From Xestospongia muta (taxonomy: Eukaryota; Porifera; Demospongiae; Haplosclerida; Petrosiidae): a stretch of DNA of 64,000 nt. The notes beneath the pieces are model-generated. The model was not told where the DNA came from and ran no database searches. It saw nothing but the letters and a program-made list of their open reading frames with translations. Position numbers and translations under genes: made by a program. How positions within the stretch are numbered: the stretch's first letter is position 1; each line of letters starts with the position of its first letter. This document shows positions 25,061-38,500 of this stretch, piece by piece. Location: contig OY848921.1 of the NCBI GenBank assembly GCA_963693285.1, positions 1,054,001-1,118,000 on the forward strand. Reading direction: 5' to 3'.

Positions 25061-25475
25061 CTAAATTCCATATTATGATCAGTTTCTTCTGTAGTATTGT
25101 CTTGTTAACAGTTCTGTGTTTTTCTTTAGTTTATCATTTGCTCCGTGTACATTATACAATATCTCAGTTAGTATATGTACATGTGAATTAATGATGATGT
25201 CTGCATGTTACACTTACTTGCTGTATAAGCAGTTTTTATTATTAATAACTATTAATAACTATTTAATGTGTTTATTAATAATAATAACTTAGCAGCGAGG
25301 ATCTTCACTTTAATGCTTTACATTCTAGCAGAGTGACAAAAAAGGATGAATATACCTTTGTTCTTATCAGTTCTATTGATAGTAATACTGTCATTAGCTA
25401 CTGGGCAATGTCCTCTCCATGTAGTAAATGATTTAGGTCAGTTAACACTATATTATTGTTGATATTATTAATAAT

Positions 25476-25574
25476 GTATAAATAGAGTGTAGTGCAAGTT
25501 GCATTACACTCTATTTACACATTGTCCCATATTCCTACAGGTTGCACTGTGCAACCTGTAGGAATATGGGACAA
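25476..25574. repeat. Double palindrome in the Cys-rich exon of gene C
   Basis: 25476-25497 and 25499-25520 are inverted copies with two mismatches. 25522-25546 and 25550-25574 are a perfect 25-bp inverted pair around ctg. The structure is the same as in gene B, again 57 nt longer than gene A and in frame. The perfect arms here suggest either a recent event or homogenisation. Confidence 0.92.
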
Positions 25575-26720
25575 GGTAGTTGTGTATCATCTATTAATGA
25601 CTGTTGTCCATTCTTTGGTCTTGATAATATGTGTACTACATCATGTCCAACTAACTATATTGCCAATGCTAATATTAACTTTACATGTGGTAAGGAAACT
25701 AATATATATAAGTAATTCAAGACATTTTCTAAAAAATGAAGTAAATGTAGCAATGATTAATATCAAGTTACAAAGAATGCAACAAGATAGTAGGAGTGGT
25801 AATTACATCATTCCTATTTAATACCACAAGTATGGAAACGAAAAATATGTTACTGTTGTTATTTGATATAGTTAGTGAATATCAGGTGGATAGTTCATTT
25901 CAAATTGTACCACATCTGTGAAAATGATGGCAAATCTTTTACTTTTTGAGTTAATGTTGTGGACAAAAGAAGAGAAAGATGAAGAAAAAGAAACATAAAC
26001 ATTCCAGTATTTTTAACAAATTGTGATCCTTAGAAACTTTTTTTTACCCTATAAATCAGTCACAACATGGGTATTATCGTAGGGAGGAAGAATGACAAGT
26101 ATTGAGATATTCTGTGTTTTCTGACAATACATTTTAATGGACAATTTAGGCCATCCCTACATAGGCACTGCTATTGTGTGCCTGATATATATATATAATA
26201 CATTGATCCTGTACTATACAGTCTGTAACTATACCCGTGGTCCTGGTGAAGCTGTTAATGCTGCATGTAATGCATGTGATCTGAATGATATCTGTCTACG
26301 AGATATACCTTGTCAAAATGGAGGATAATGTAGATCATCTATATTGTTATCTGCCCAGGATTACATATGTAATTGCAGTGGTACTGGATATATTGGTACT
26401 AATTGTACTGGTAAACTGTCTGTGTTATTACATACAATTTGTTTTTAAGTTTGTTACTGCTAAGCTAGTAAAGTGAGCACATGTTATGGGAAATACAACA
26501 AGGAATTTTACTAACTTATACTCCCACAATCTTAATTTGAGTAGTCATAATGATATTGTTATTAAGAATGGTAAGTATTTAACATTAAGTGCTAGTCGGT
26601 AGTATTGACATTATTATGTTAATACTCTTCTGAATATAAGATATATCTATAGTGTCTTCAAAACATGATCATAATTAAAATATTGATGTTCTGTTTATGA
26701 GCTGTTTTCTTTCTTTATAG

Positions 26721-27020
26721 TTACAACTCCATCATCATCATCATCAATTGGTAATATTTGATAAATAAACATCATAAATTTTTTCATTTAATGCTATTTC
26801 TTTTCTTTATAGTTACAACTCCATCTCCATCACCATCAATTGGTAATGTTTGATGAACAAACATCATAACATTTTTTATTTAATGCTGTTTCTTTTCTTT
26901 ATAGTTACAACTCCATCTTCATCATCATCAATTGGTAATGTTTGATAAATAAACATCATAAAATTTTTCATTTAATGCTGTTTCTTTTCTTTATAGTTAC
27001 ATCTCCATCTCCATCAATTG
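26721..27020 (+). repeat. Exon-intron minisatellite: four tandem microexons (gene C)
   Basis: Microexons at 26721-26750, 26813-26842, 26905-26934 and 26997-27020. The last is 24 nt (two codons fewer), still a multiple of three. Unit spacing is 92 bp. Copy number is half that of gene B, so the array changes length between recent paralogues. Confidence 0.88.
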
Positions 27021-27064
27021 GTAATGTTTATTATTCTTGTTTGTTTATTATTTTTGTTTTAAAA

Positions 27065-27272
27065 ATTTTACTATTAACCCAACATCTTCGCTAACAGTAA
27101 TAAATGAGTACAATTATAATCTCCAGTATCATTAAGTTCTACATTCAATATTGTTAACACTCCATTTGTAATAAAATACTTAACAGTATTATTTGTTATT
27201 TTACTACCATAAAACATCCAGTGTAGAGTAGGAGGACAGTTACCACTAGCCCTACAGTTTAGAACAGCAGTG
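27065..27272. pseudogene. Ig exon with inverted segment (gene C)
   Basis: Same inversion as 17865-18072; the inverted part is about 27108-27272. In addition the acceptor AG before the exon has become AA (tttaaaaatttta). The splice site itself is therefore lost, and skipping would be enforced. Confidence 0.82.
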
Positions 27273-30200
27273 TTAATGATATATTATTTTTATAATTAAT
27301 GACATTTTTTCTTTATTTAGTACCACCTACTGTACAAGCAGTATCTAACAGAGTCATTGGATTACTTCATGAATCTGTTAATATTTCATTTACTATCATT
27401 AATGATTTCCCAAAAGTGAAAGTAGATAACATACAATGGCAAGTCAAACCATTGGATTCTGAAATATTTAGTGCCATTAACTCTGAGCTTCTTTCTGAAG
27501 ATCGTCTTTCTCTAACAATCTCCAATGTTCAGTTGAGTAATAGAGGATTGTATAAAATGTTAGCAGAAAATGAAGCAGGCATTGGTGAAGCAACTATTGT
27601 TCTGGATGTATATGGTAAATCATAATACATTGATTTGATATATTCTCAATGATTTTAGTTACAGCTGCTTTATGGAACAATACTGGAGGGACTGTAATAA
27701 AATTAAAAGGACAAAATGTTGTGTTCAACTGTACTGCTGATGGTCTTCCACGACCTGTCATTGTATGGAGGAAAAATGGCCAACTTTTATTGAACACTAA
27801 TACATTAAAAATTATATCATCAGATCAAACCAATGGTTTTCGCTCAAACATTATCCCTGAAGTTCTACAACATACAAGTATGATAGAAATTACAGACTTG
27901 AAAGGAAATGATAATGGTAGCTATTCTTGTCGAGCTGATAACGAAGCTCATTTAGGAGTTGTATTAACAACACCATTTACATTACAAGTAATAGAACGTA
28001 AGTGATTAGCTGTTTTTGAATATTTATTATTTAAAATTTCTTTTAGCTCCACCAACCAATTATTGTTTGAGTTCTCCATGTGGTAGAAATGGTAAATGTC
28101 ATAGTTTGAGTAATGGATATTTATGTGATTGTTATGATGGATACACTGGTATCAATTGTGAACAAGGCAAGTTATGAATGATTTCAATATTTGGTTTATT
28201 TGTTTCAATACAGTTGTAGTGGTATCAGTTCCACCACAAATTACACAACCTCCTAAAAATACTTCAGGAAATCTCTACTCTACTACTAACCTCACATGTA
28301 AAGCTACTGGTTCTCCTATTCCTACTATTCTATGGTATAAAGATGATGTGTTAATTTCTAATGACAATATTGATCCCTCTGTGTTGTTATTCTCCGAATT
28401 GGATTTAACTGATCGAGGATTTTACCACTGTGAAGCTAGGAGTATAATAAATGGAAAAATTGTATCTGTAGTGTCTTCAAGAGTACTACTAAATATCACA
28501 GGTATGAAAGATTTTATTTTATGATGTCTACTATTTATTTTAATTCAGATGTTGTTCAATATGAAGCTAAAATAGAACTACCAGATGACTTTTATGAGAG
28601 AAGTAATTTGAGTATATCTGATAGGATCTCTGATCTTATTAACAAGGTAGATGATGTGTCACAAATGTTATAATTACCTTATTTATTATTTAGAGTAACA
28701 ACTATCTTACTGGTAGTCAACTGACTAATATCTCAAACACCTCATTTTTCTTCATTCAAATTTTTAATGCTAGTAACTTGAAGTCAGTACTTTCATTTTT
28801 ACTAGATATTATATCAGACTATGTTTAGTTATACTGCACAAGTCCATACTATTCCTATTGTTATTACTTTGTTAACAAAGAGTGGAGCTTCTGAAAAGTT
28901 AAAAGAAGGAGTACAACATGAAATGGCTATGCTAGGCAGACAACTTAGTGTCAATATTTCAGTAGCTGAAGTAGACAGATTTGGTAAAACATATTTTAAG
29001 TTATGTTTGATTTTTGTGTGTTTATAAGATGGCTGTCCTCCTGACAAAACTATCATACCATCACATTCTGACAATCAAGATCTTGAACTTATTCTCTTCT
29101 GGCCTGAAACTAATATTGGAGGAGAAGTTGTAGTCAGTTGCCCTTGTGGAAATGGCAGTTCAGAAGGAAAAATATTACAAGCTAGTAGATATTGTGGAGG
29201 AGACTTTACCAGAGGTGCTGAATGATCTAAAGGAAATGTGACCTAGCAAGAGAAATATGTCAGCTAAGAAATGTTTGTTTATTAGATGTAATTACAGGAA
29301 AGTAATCATTATTTCCCTCTTTAGGTTCCTGTAGCTGAGAGAGTAGTACGGTTGGAGAACCTTACAAGTAACAGTAATGTTTTAGGATCAACTGAAGTGA
29401 CAGCAAGTGTGAGTATACTGGTGACAGCTACTGAAGGTGTATCTGGTAATATTACGGTAAGGAATTCTTTTAATCAACATGACAGTACCTCTTTTTTATA
29501 TCACCTTTAAAGTTAACTATGACATTTTTAGAAGTAGTGGACAACATATTAGATGTCAATCAAGATACATTACAAACCAGTCAAGAAACCTCTAACACAT
29601 CAGCTAAGTTAGTTTGTTATTTCAAGTAAATATTAGTACATATTTTGTAGGATATTGGAAGCTATTGAATCAGTTGTGGAGAATATACCACTTACTAATA
29701 CATCAGAACCTGTTGTAATTTCTCAAAAGTCATTTGCTGTATCTTTACAACAAGTAAACAATAAAGAATTTAAACAATCTGGTCAAGCATTCAGTGTAAA
29801 TTTTGGAGACTTTTCTAATGATAATCAAAGCCTTCATTCCAATGATCTTACATTTGGAGGATCTAATCAACAATCAACTGCTGCTATCAATCTACCCAGA
29901 AATTTACTTAATGGACTTCCAAACACCACTAATAATACTAGAATCACTCATTCAGTATTCATCACTGACTCATTATTCCTGAGGAGAGATGACAACTTCC
30001 AAGAGGTTGGCAGCATTATTTTATCAGCTGTTGTAGTAGGGACAGATACTATCAGGGGACTTAATCCTCCTGTGGGTCTTAGTTTTATGATCAATCCAGT
30101 GAGTGTAGGATTTTCTATTTGTTTATTAATGGCTTTCTTAATATCAGAATATAAATGGTTCATCTCCTCAGTGTTCATTTTGGAATCAATCTTTAGATGG

Positions 30201-31702
30201 TAAATGTGATTTTGATATAATATAATTTTAATTTTTACAACAATAGATGGATATGGAGATTGGTCAAGTAAAGGGTGTCGTAATGTTACCAACAATGAAA
30301 CAGAAGTTCTTTGTGAATGTAATCATCTCACAAGCTTTGCTATATTATTGGTAACAAATGTTTGTTTGTTTAATGATATAAATATTTATTTTCATATTCA
30401 GGATGTGTCTGTGACAGTTGAACCAACAGAGAGAACAGGATTGACATTGTTCTTGGATACTGTGACTTACATTGGTATCATTGTATCCCTGGTTTGTATG
30501 ACAATAACTGTTGTCTCGTATCTCTCTAACAAGTAAAATACTATTATAACTACAAATTTGTTGATATGTGTGTCATGCTTTGTTCTTACAGGAAACTTCG
30601 TACTTCTGATCATGGACAACTTCTCCTCAATTTATGTTTTGCTTTAATGGGTCTTTACATTACATTTATTTTTGCTGTTCACAGTCGAAATGTTCCAGGT
30701 CTCTGTGCTGTTACAGGAGCAGTGTTACAGTATTTTTTCCTGGTGACATTCATGGTGATGGCTTCAGAGGCTATCAATTTGTACATGAATTTAGTGATTG
30801 TTCTTGGTAGAAAAATTAATCGTTTTGTTTTGAAGGCTATCATTTTATCTTGGAGTGAGTCATCATCAAATGATTCATTAATATCCTGAAGTATTATCAT
30901 CTAGTTACTCCATTCTTTATTGTATTGTTCTGCTTTGCTCCCAATTACAAGAACTATTTGAGTGATCATTTGTGAGTAAAATTAAAGCTTAATTTAAAAT
31001 GTTATTACATTTATCACTTACAGTTGTCGTGCTTTTAATGTTCCATATTATGTTGGTATGGTGGTACCATTTCTGATCATCTATATCTTTAATTGGGTGG
31101 TGTTTTTCATCATATTTGTTTCTCTCATCCAAAAAAGCTTCCAGTCTAATTTAAAGGATGTTAAATCAAAGGATGATAAAGGAAAAAAAAATTTCATTTG
31201 CCAACAGCTTGTTATAGTTACAACATTGTCAATTTTGTTTGGTTTGGGATGGGGTATTGGATTGTTTGCGACTCAAGATATCCATACTAATAAGATAGTA
31301 CGAGACTCGTTTGCTGCATTGTTTGTGATGATGACTGCCTTTCATGGTCTGTTTATTTTCATAATGCACTGTCTTTGTTCAAATGAAGTAAAAAGCATGT
31401 GGAAACAATGGGTTTTTAATGTTACGGGCAAAAATATCAGTCAATTTTCTACATCAAAATTTTCTCATAAACAGAAAAAACAAGGTGATATTGGACCAGA
31501 TAATTCAGGAGGAATTTCTTTGGGAAAATCCAGTTTTCACAATAATTTATTTCTTCAATATTCTAAAGAAAAGCCTCTAAAGTCTCCTATAGATGTCTTG
31601 ATTGTAGAGAATAGAAATGTGGAGATGGAAAGTGGCACATTATCTGAGGCAACATTCTGTAAGTTCTTTCCTGATGACAAGAATGAAAAGGAAAAACTCT
31701 AA

Positions 31703-32506
31703 AGAGAAGAGTAACAGAATCAACTGAAAAATTAGTTTAGCTATTTAAGTTATCATGTCGAAATTGATCAGTTTGTTCTTAAGTATTGTTTTGTTTTCAT
31801 ATTGTTATTTTGTAGCAATTTGAAGTAGCTAGTATTTTACTAACTTTAGTTGAACATATTGTTTCAGTGGTAGTAGTATTGATTTACAATTAATATTTAA
31901 TTTACTGTAAAACTGATTGATTGAGTTAACCAATTTATATAATATGGTCTGTGTAAATCTAAACGTTACATGTGGCAAAAGTATTTGATACAAAGAAGTG
32001 ATAATACTGTTTAGATTGATAATTATAATATACTATAGAGTTGACTGTTTATATTAACTAATTGTCAGAACTGTAAAGACTTAGTTTAATCTTCAACAAA
32101 ATAAAATGCTGGACTAAAACTGTTTGTGTGGAGTTCATCATATGTTACATACACATCGTATTCATCCAAGTCATTTGTTGAACTACATAAATTGTCAATT
32201 ATATACAATTATGTTAGTAAACAAATGATACATGTTGTAGGAATACATGTAACCAAATGTCTACGAATTTATTAAAGCAACTAATTTATTTTAACAGTTA
32301 ATTCTAATGTATTAGTACAAGGGATGAGTATAAAATAAAACGCTATTGTGAAATTAATAGAATTTATGTTATCTTTCATTTAGTTAATTACTTTGATGAG
32401 TCATATCGTTCTTGTAGCTTCTTTATTATTAAAGACATATAACAATGTGATTTGATTGGTCGCTGTGTGGTCCGCATCATTAAAATTAATAAATAGACCA
32501 CCCTAC
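31703..32506. other. 3' flank of gene C and spacer before gene D
   Basis: Homologous to the other 3' flanks up to about 32370, with a candidate AATAAA at 32100-32105. The spacer is shorter than after A and B because the foldback element is missing. No gene is seen. Confidence 0.6.
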
Positions 32507-32584
32507 ATTATTAATAAACTAATGGTCTTGTAAGGCTTCATAGTATTCTTTAGTCGATTAAAGCAAGTAGTGTAAAGAAGCTAT
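32507..32584 (+). promoter_or_regulatory. Conserved 5' flank of gene D
   Basis: The block from ctacattattaataaac to tagtgtaaag just before the gene D ATG is also present at about 14150-14222 and 23763-23838, ahead of the two collapsed copies. It probably contains the D-type core promoter or 5' UTR. No motif was assigned. Confidence 0.4.
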
Positions 32585-35500
32585 ATGTCTCTCTTAGTTG
32601 TCGTCTTAGTTCTCTCTTTGTTGTCTACATTAGTAACAACACAAGGTAATACAAGTATTATTATTATTATTATTATAACTGTACTATATCTTTATTAGGT
32701 CCTCCAGTGATAACACCATCAGGATCAGTGATAGTATTACATGGCAATGATCTATTAGTTAAATGTGAAGCTAGTGGTAATATTCACTCCTATCAGTGGT
32801 TAGATAGTAATGGAGTTGTTGTCACTACTTCAAATTCAAGTCCTCTACCATTGAATTTAACTAATGTGACTCAGTCTGACAGTGGAACATATATCTGTAA
32901 AGTAATCTATACCAACTCAGCAACTGAGAACTCGAGTATTCTCATAACAGTTGAAGGTAAATATAACTATTTATAACTAAATATATACCAATTAACACAT
33001 AAGTAAACAATGATAGATATTAAAAATGGGTGGTGCTACATTCTTGACATAGGTATTAGTTGAACTAGATGCTATATCTCTTATTGAAGGTAATACAATA
33101 ATAGAATTTTATTTTTATCTTGTTAGGTATAAATCCTCCCATAATATTTATTGATAAACAAAACATCATCATAGCTTGACCTATTTCCAGTCTGGGAGTA
33201 ATATTTTATAAAATTATTGTAAATAAATGCATATACTAGCCTACATAGATCATGTGATATCTAGAAAAACTATGATAATCAGAAATGATAACTTATAGTA
33301 TATTATCTACTACCACTATAACAATAGTATTATTAACATTGACCACTAACATTTTTAATGCTTAGTTTTTACTATAGCAACTTTAAAGCATATGTCTATA
33401 GTAGAATGTAAATTGATGATAGTGACCTAACATAACATCAACAGTAGTAACCACTGCCCAGTCTTAATGGCTACTATATAATAACATTAGTGTATACTCT
33501 AAGTATCTAAATACTTGTATGCTTTCATTGTGTAGTACATTTCCTGATATGACCTCATGTACACATATTGTATTGTAATTTTGAATAGCCTTAAAATTAT
33601 AATCTCAAATATAGTTTGCATTTAATTATCTAGTGACTAATGTAGGTTACAATGAAATAATTATAAGTAATGGCATATTATCATACTTAGATGGCTGGAG
33701 TACATCAGCAAGTTCTCATATTATTGGAGCATTACCTTTTAAAGACAAAAAAAGTCTTTCACTTATTATTACTACTGCAGAAAATGAACCAGTCAATTTT
33801 ACAGTCAAAAACTTAGCAGGAACTATATCCAGTGGCTCAGTTACTTCCAATACATTAACAACTGTCATTTTGGATTTAAGTAATACTGTTGATAGTAGGA
33901 CAGACCGAGAGAAAGGTATCATAGTGTCTACAGGATCATGTAACAAAATATCAGTCTTTGTTGTTGGTGATGGTGGTGGTAGTCAAACAGCAGGTGTCTA
34001 TCAGAATTATCCTACCTGGGGATATCCTGTCAATGAATATGTTTACTATGCTATTTCCACTGGTAGTAGTGTTGTTGCATTTAGTACCCTCCTCCTTGTA
34101 TCTGCCAACAATGATACTATTATTACTATAACCCCTACAGTTAATATAACTATTCCTCATGATCTGAGCCCCACTGGTATTAATATCGCGATAACTGCAG
34201 GAAATTCTGTAACTATTGAACTGGACTATCTCCAAACATTTTTAATTGACTCAACAAATGATCTAACTGGTTCAAAAGTTGTTTCAAACAAACCAATTGC
34301 TGTCTACTCAGGACATACATGTGGTGAAGCACCAACACCAGGAACAGCTGGTTGTGACTTTCTTGGTGAGCAAATACCTCCATCAGCATCTTGGGGTAAT
34401 TCATTCCTTGTAAGTCCTTTCTCTACTTATAAGTCAGGCTATCTGTTGAAGTTTGTCAGCTCTCAACAAAATACTAACATCAATATATCTTGTCAATCAA
34501 ACATCAAATATGAGATATTATCACTACAGGAAGATGCAACAGCATCACAACTGATCAATGGTCGAAAGATTTGTCATATTTATGCAAATAATCCTATTCT
34601 TGTAGCACAGTTTTCTTTGGGACAACTTTTTAATCTGGTTGGAGGTTTTATTCCTAGTGATCCTGCTGTAGTGATTGTTCCTCCATTCCAACATTATGTA
34701 GCTAGTACTGTATTTCCTGCTATCAATATTTTGTCGTCTACAAAACATATGAACTTAGCTGTTATTTCGTCAGACTTCAATTCTTCCCAGGTACTCTTAA
34801 ATGGTGTATCACTTGGTTCTGAAACATGGAGTACAATTAATAGTGATGATGGCAGTAGTGTAGTTGGTTATGTATTAGCTGGTTATTCTCTTTCAAGTAA
34901 TATTTACAATATAAATTATGAAGATCCAAATGCCAGACTCTGTCCACTGATATTTGGTTCATTATTTTTTGTTGGCTATACATATACTGGAGGACTGAAC
35001 ATGATTCCCTATGGATATGAAGGTATACAGAAGGTGTTATTTTACTTAATTGACTTTGTTATTTCAGATATAACACCATCTCCTCCTGTTTGTATTAAAG
35101 AAAGTAAGTATAAATAAAGCATTTTTCTTTAATGCTGTTTCGTTTCTTTATAGTTATAACTCCATCTCCATCACCATCAATTGGTAATATTTATTATGCT
35201 TGTTTGTTTATTATTTTTATTTTAAAGATCTTACTATTAACCCGAACCCACTGCTATTAGTAATGAATGGTAGTACTGCTGTTCTAAACTGTAGTGCTAG
35301 TGGTAACCCTCCTCCTATTGTACACTGGATATTTCGTGGTATTAATGTAACAAATGATACTGTTAAGTATATTATTAGAAATGGAGTCTTAACAATACTG
35401 AATGTAGAGCTTAATGATACTGGAGATTATCATTGTACTGCATCTAATGTATACAGATTTGTGAATGGCACAATTGAGTTAAAAGTTCAAGGTAACTCTA

Positions 35501-38500
35501 CACTTTAAATGTATAAAATTTATTAAATCTATATTTAACAGTACCTCCATTTTTTATTAATATTCTATCAAGTAAGACATTTGGTATTCTTGGTGGTAAC
35601 GTGAGTATCAACTGCACTGCTTATGGTGTTCCTAGACCTACTGTGACCTGGAGAAAAAATAATGAACACATATCCTCATCTTACCCTGGCATTACTATTA
35701 TTAACGATAATGTGACAGTTCATCAAGTTACAAGCTACCTCATGTTGAGTCATATTTCTCATAATGACTCAGGAATATATCACTGTAATGCAACTAATGA
35801 TTTAGTTGAAGTGAAATCCATCGTCTCATCTGGAAGGGTATCCATTTTAAGTAAGTTTAAAGCTTTGTTATACAAACAATGTTATTATTTATTATAAATT
35901 AGGTCCTCCATCTCTTGAAAAGGGCTTTGTGAACATCACTAAAAATCAATCAGACACTGTCCAATTATCTTGTACCTTTTATGGTCAACCTGTTCCTCAA
36001 GTCAGATGGTCAAGATCTCAGAACAATGTTGATGAGGAAGAACTTGATAATAGGACCAACAAAATAACTGTAACTAGTTCTAGCAATGATACCACAGTTG
36101 TGTCTACTTTGAAGATAAATGATGTACAAAAAACAGATGAAGGGAAGTATATTTGTAGTGCATCTAATGGCATACCAAACTTGATTCAATCACAAGAATA
36201 CAACAAAGCCTTTATAACAGTTCAAGGTATTATAATATTATTTTGATTATAAATGACATCTTTTCTTTATTTAGTACCACCTACTGTACAAGCAGTATCT
36301 AACAGAGTCATTGGATTACTTCATGAATCTGTTACTATTTCATTTACTATCACTAATGATTTCCCAAAAGTGAAAGTATATAACATACAATGGCAATTCA
36401 AGCCTTTGGATTCTGAAATATTTAATACCATTGACTCTGAGCTTCTTTCTGAAGATCGTCTTTCTCTAATAATTTCCAATGTTCAGTTGAGTAATAGAGG
36501 ATTGTACAAAATGTTAGCACAAAATAAAGCAGGCATTGGTGAAGCAACAATTGTTCTGGATGTATATGGTAAATCATAGTACATTGATTTGGTATATTTT
36601 AAATGTCTTTGTTGAGTTTTTGTTAATGTATTGTGTTACTATATAGCTCCAAATTTTAGTGACTGGAGTTTTATGAGATTTTGAAGATTTTGATTGCTGT
36701 AAAAAATTTTGTGGTACCATGTGCTACTGACTGCTATTACCAAAATTATTAAGTTTATGAATAATAATTTTCTGAGCCAATTTAATCACAAAGAATCTTT
36801 GTCCAATACAATTTGGAGCTATAGAGCATATACATACAAGAAATGTCATTTAATATTGTTTGCTATTGCTTCCAAATTATCAGTAATTATATATTTTCAT
36901 AGGTACATTGTCTTTTATTAAATATCTACCTAGCATCATCATACCTAATTAACACCTTGTATAATTATTGTTCCATCTATGTTGATATTTACAATGCATT
37001 ACTAACTGTTTGTTATTTATTATCTTTGTTTTTAAGATGTTACTATTAATCCGACACCTTTACTAGCAGTAACGAATGGTAGCAGTGCTGTTCTTAACTG
37101 TAGTGTTAGTGGTAATCCTCCTCCTACTGTACACTGGATATTTCGTGGTAGTAACATAACAAATAATACTATTAAGTATATTATAACAAATGGAGTCTTA
37201 ACAATACTGAATGTAGAGCTTAATGATGCTGGAGATTATCACTGTACTGCATCTAATGTATACAGATCTGTGAATGGCACAATTGAGTTAAAAGTTCAAG
37301 GTAACTCTACACTTTAAATGCATAAAATTTATCAACTCTTTTTAACAGTACCTCCATCTTTTATTGATGTTCTATTAAGTAAGACATTTGGTATTCTTGG
37401 TGGTAACGTGAGTATCAACTGTACTGCTTATGGTGTTCCTAGACCTACTGTAACCTGGAGAAAAAATAATGAACACATATCCTTATTTTCCCCTGGCATT
37501 ACTATTATTAATGATAATGTGACAGTTCATCAAGTTACAAGCTACCTCATGTTGAGTCATATTTCTCATAATGACTCAGGAATATATCACTGTAATGTAA
37601 CTAATGAATTAGTTGAAGTGAAATCCATCGTCTCATCTGGAAGGGTATCCATTTTAAGTAAGTTTAAAGCCTTGTTATACAAACAATGTTATTATATGTT
37701 ATAAATTAGGTCCTCCATCTCTTGAAAAGGGCTTTATGAACATCACTAAAAATCAATCAGACACTGTCCAATTATCTTGTACCTTTTCTGGTCAACCTGT
37801 TCCTCAAGTCAGATGGTCAAGATCTCAGAACAATGTTGATGAGGAAGAACTTGATAATAGGACCAACAAAATAACTGTAACTAGTTCTAGCAATGATACC
37901 ACAGTTGTGTCTAGTTTGAAGATAAATGATGTACAAAAAACAGATGAAGGGAACTATATTTGTAGTGCATCTAATGGCATACCAAACTTGATTCAATCAC
38001 AAGAATACAACAAAGCCTTTATAACAGTTCAAGGTATTATAATATTATTTTGATTATAAATGACATCTTTTCTTATTTAGTACCACCTACTGTACAAGCA
38101 GTATCTAACAGAGTCATTGGATTACTTCATGAATCTGTTACTATTTCATTTACTATCACTAATGATTTCCCAAAAGTGAAAGTATATAACATACAATGGC
38201 AATTCAAGCCTTTGGATTCTGAAATATTTAATACCATTGACTCTGAGCTTCTTTCTGAAGATCGTCTTTCTCTAATAATTTCCAATGTTCAGTTGAGTAA
38301 TAGAGGATTGTATAAAATGTTAGCACAAAATGAGGCAGGCATTGGTGAAGCAACAATTGTTCTGGATGTATATGGTAAATCATAGTACATTGATTTGGTA
38401 TATTCTAAATGTCTTTGTTGAGTTTTTGTTAATGTATTGTGTTACTATATAGCTCCAAATTTTAGTGACTGGAGTTTTATGAGATTTTGAAGATTTTGAT

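Larger units (their letters stand above)
25346..31702 (+). pseudogene. Gene C: close paralogue of gene B, disrupted in the HRM-like exon
   Basis: Exons match gene B: 25346-25436, 25486-25689, EGF with TAA 26222-26410, four microexons, broken Ig, 27321-27614, 27659-27997, 28047-28166, 28214-28501, 28549-28646, 28694-28782, 28829-28983, 29029-29272, 29325-29445, 29532-29607, 29651-30098, 30148-30199, 30247-30350, 30402-30532, 30592-30854, 30905-30971, 31024-31702. In the HRM-like exon a Trp codon became TGA (29223-29225), and 19 nt are missing just after it (near 29239), so the exon is 244 rather than 263 nt. The exon is not symmetric, so skipping it would shift the frame. GPS and 7TM exons are still open, which suggests recent inactivation. 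A truncated secreted ectodomain product is possible. Confidence 0.72.

Noticed and set aside
36709..36921. Open frame MWYHVLLTAITK and its copy at 38515
   Set aside because: Lies in the duplicated intron between Ig blocks. It has no motif and is conserved only because the block was recently copied.
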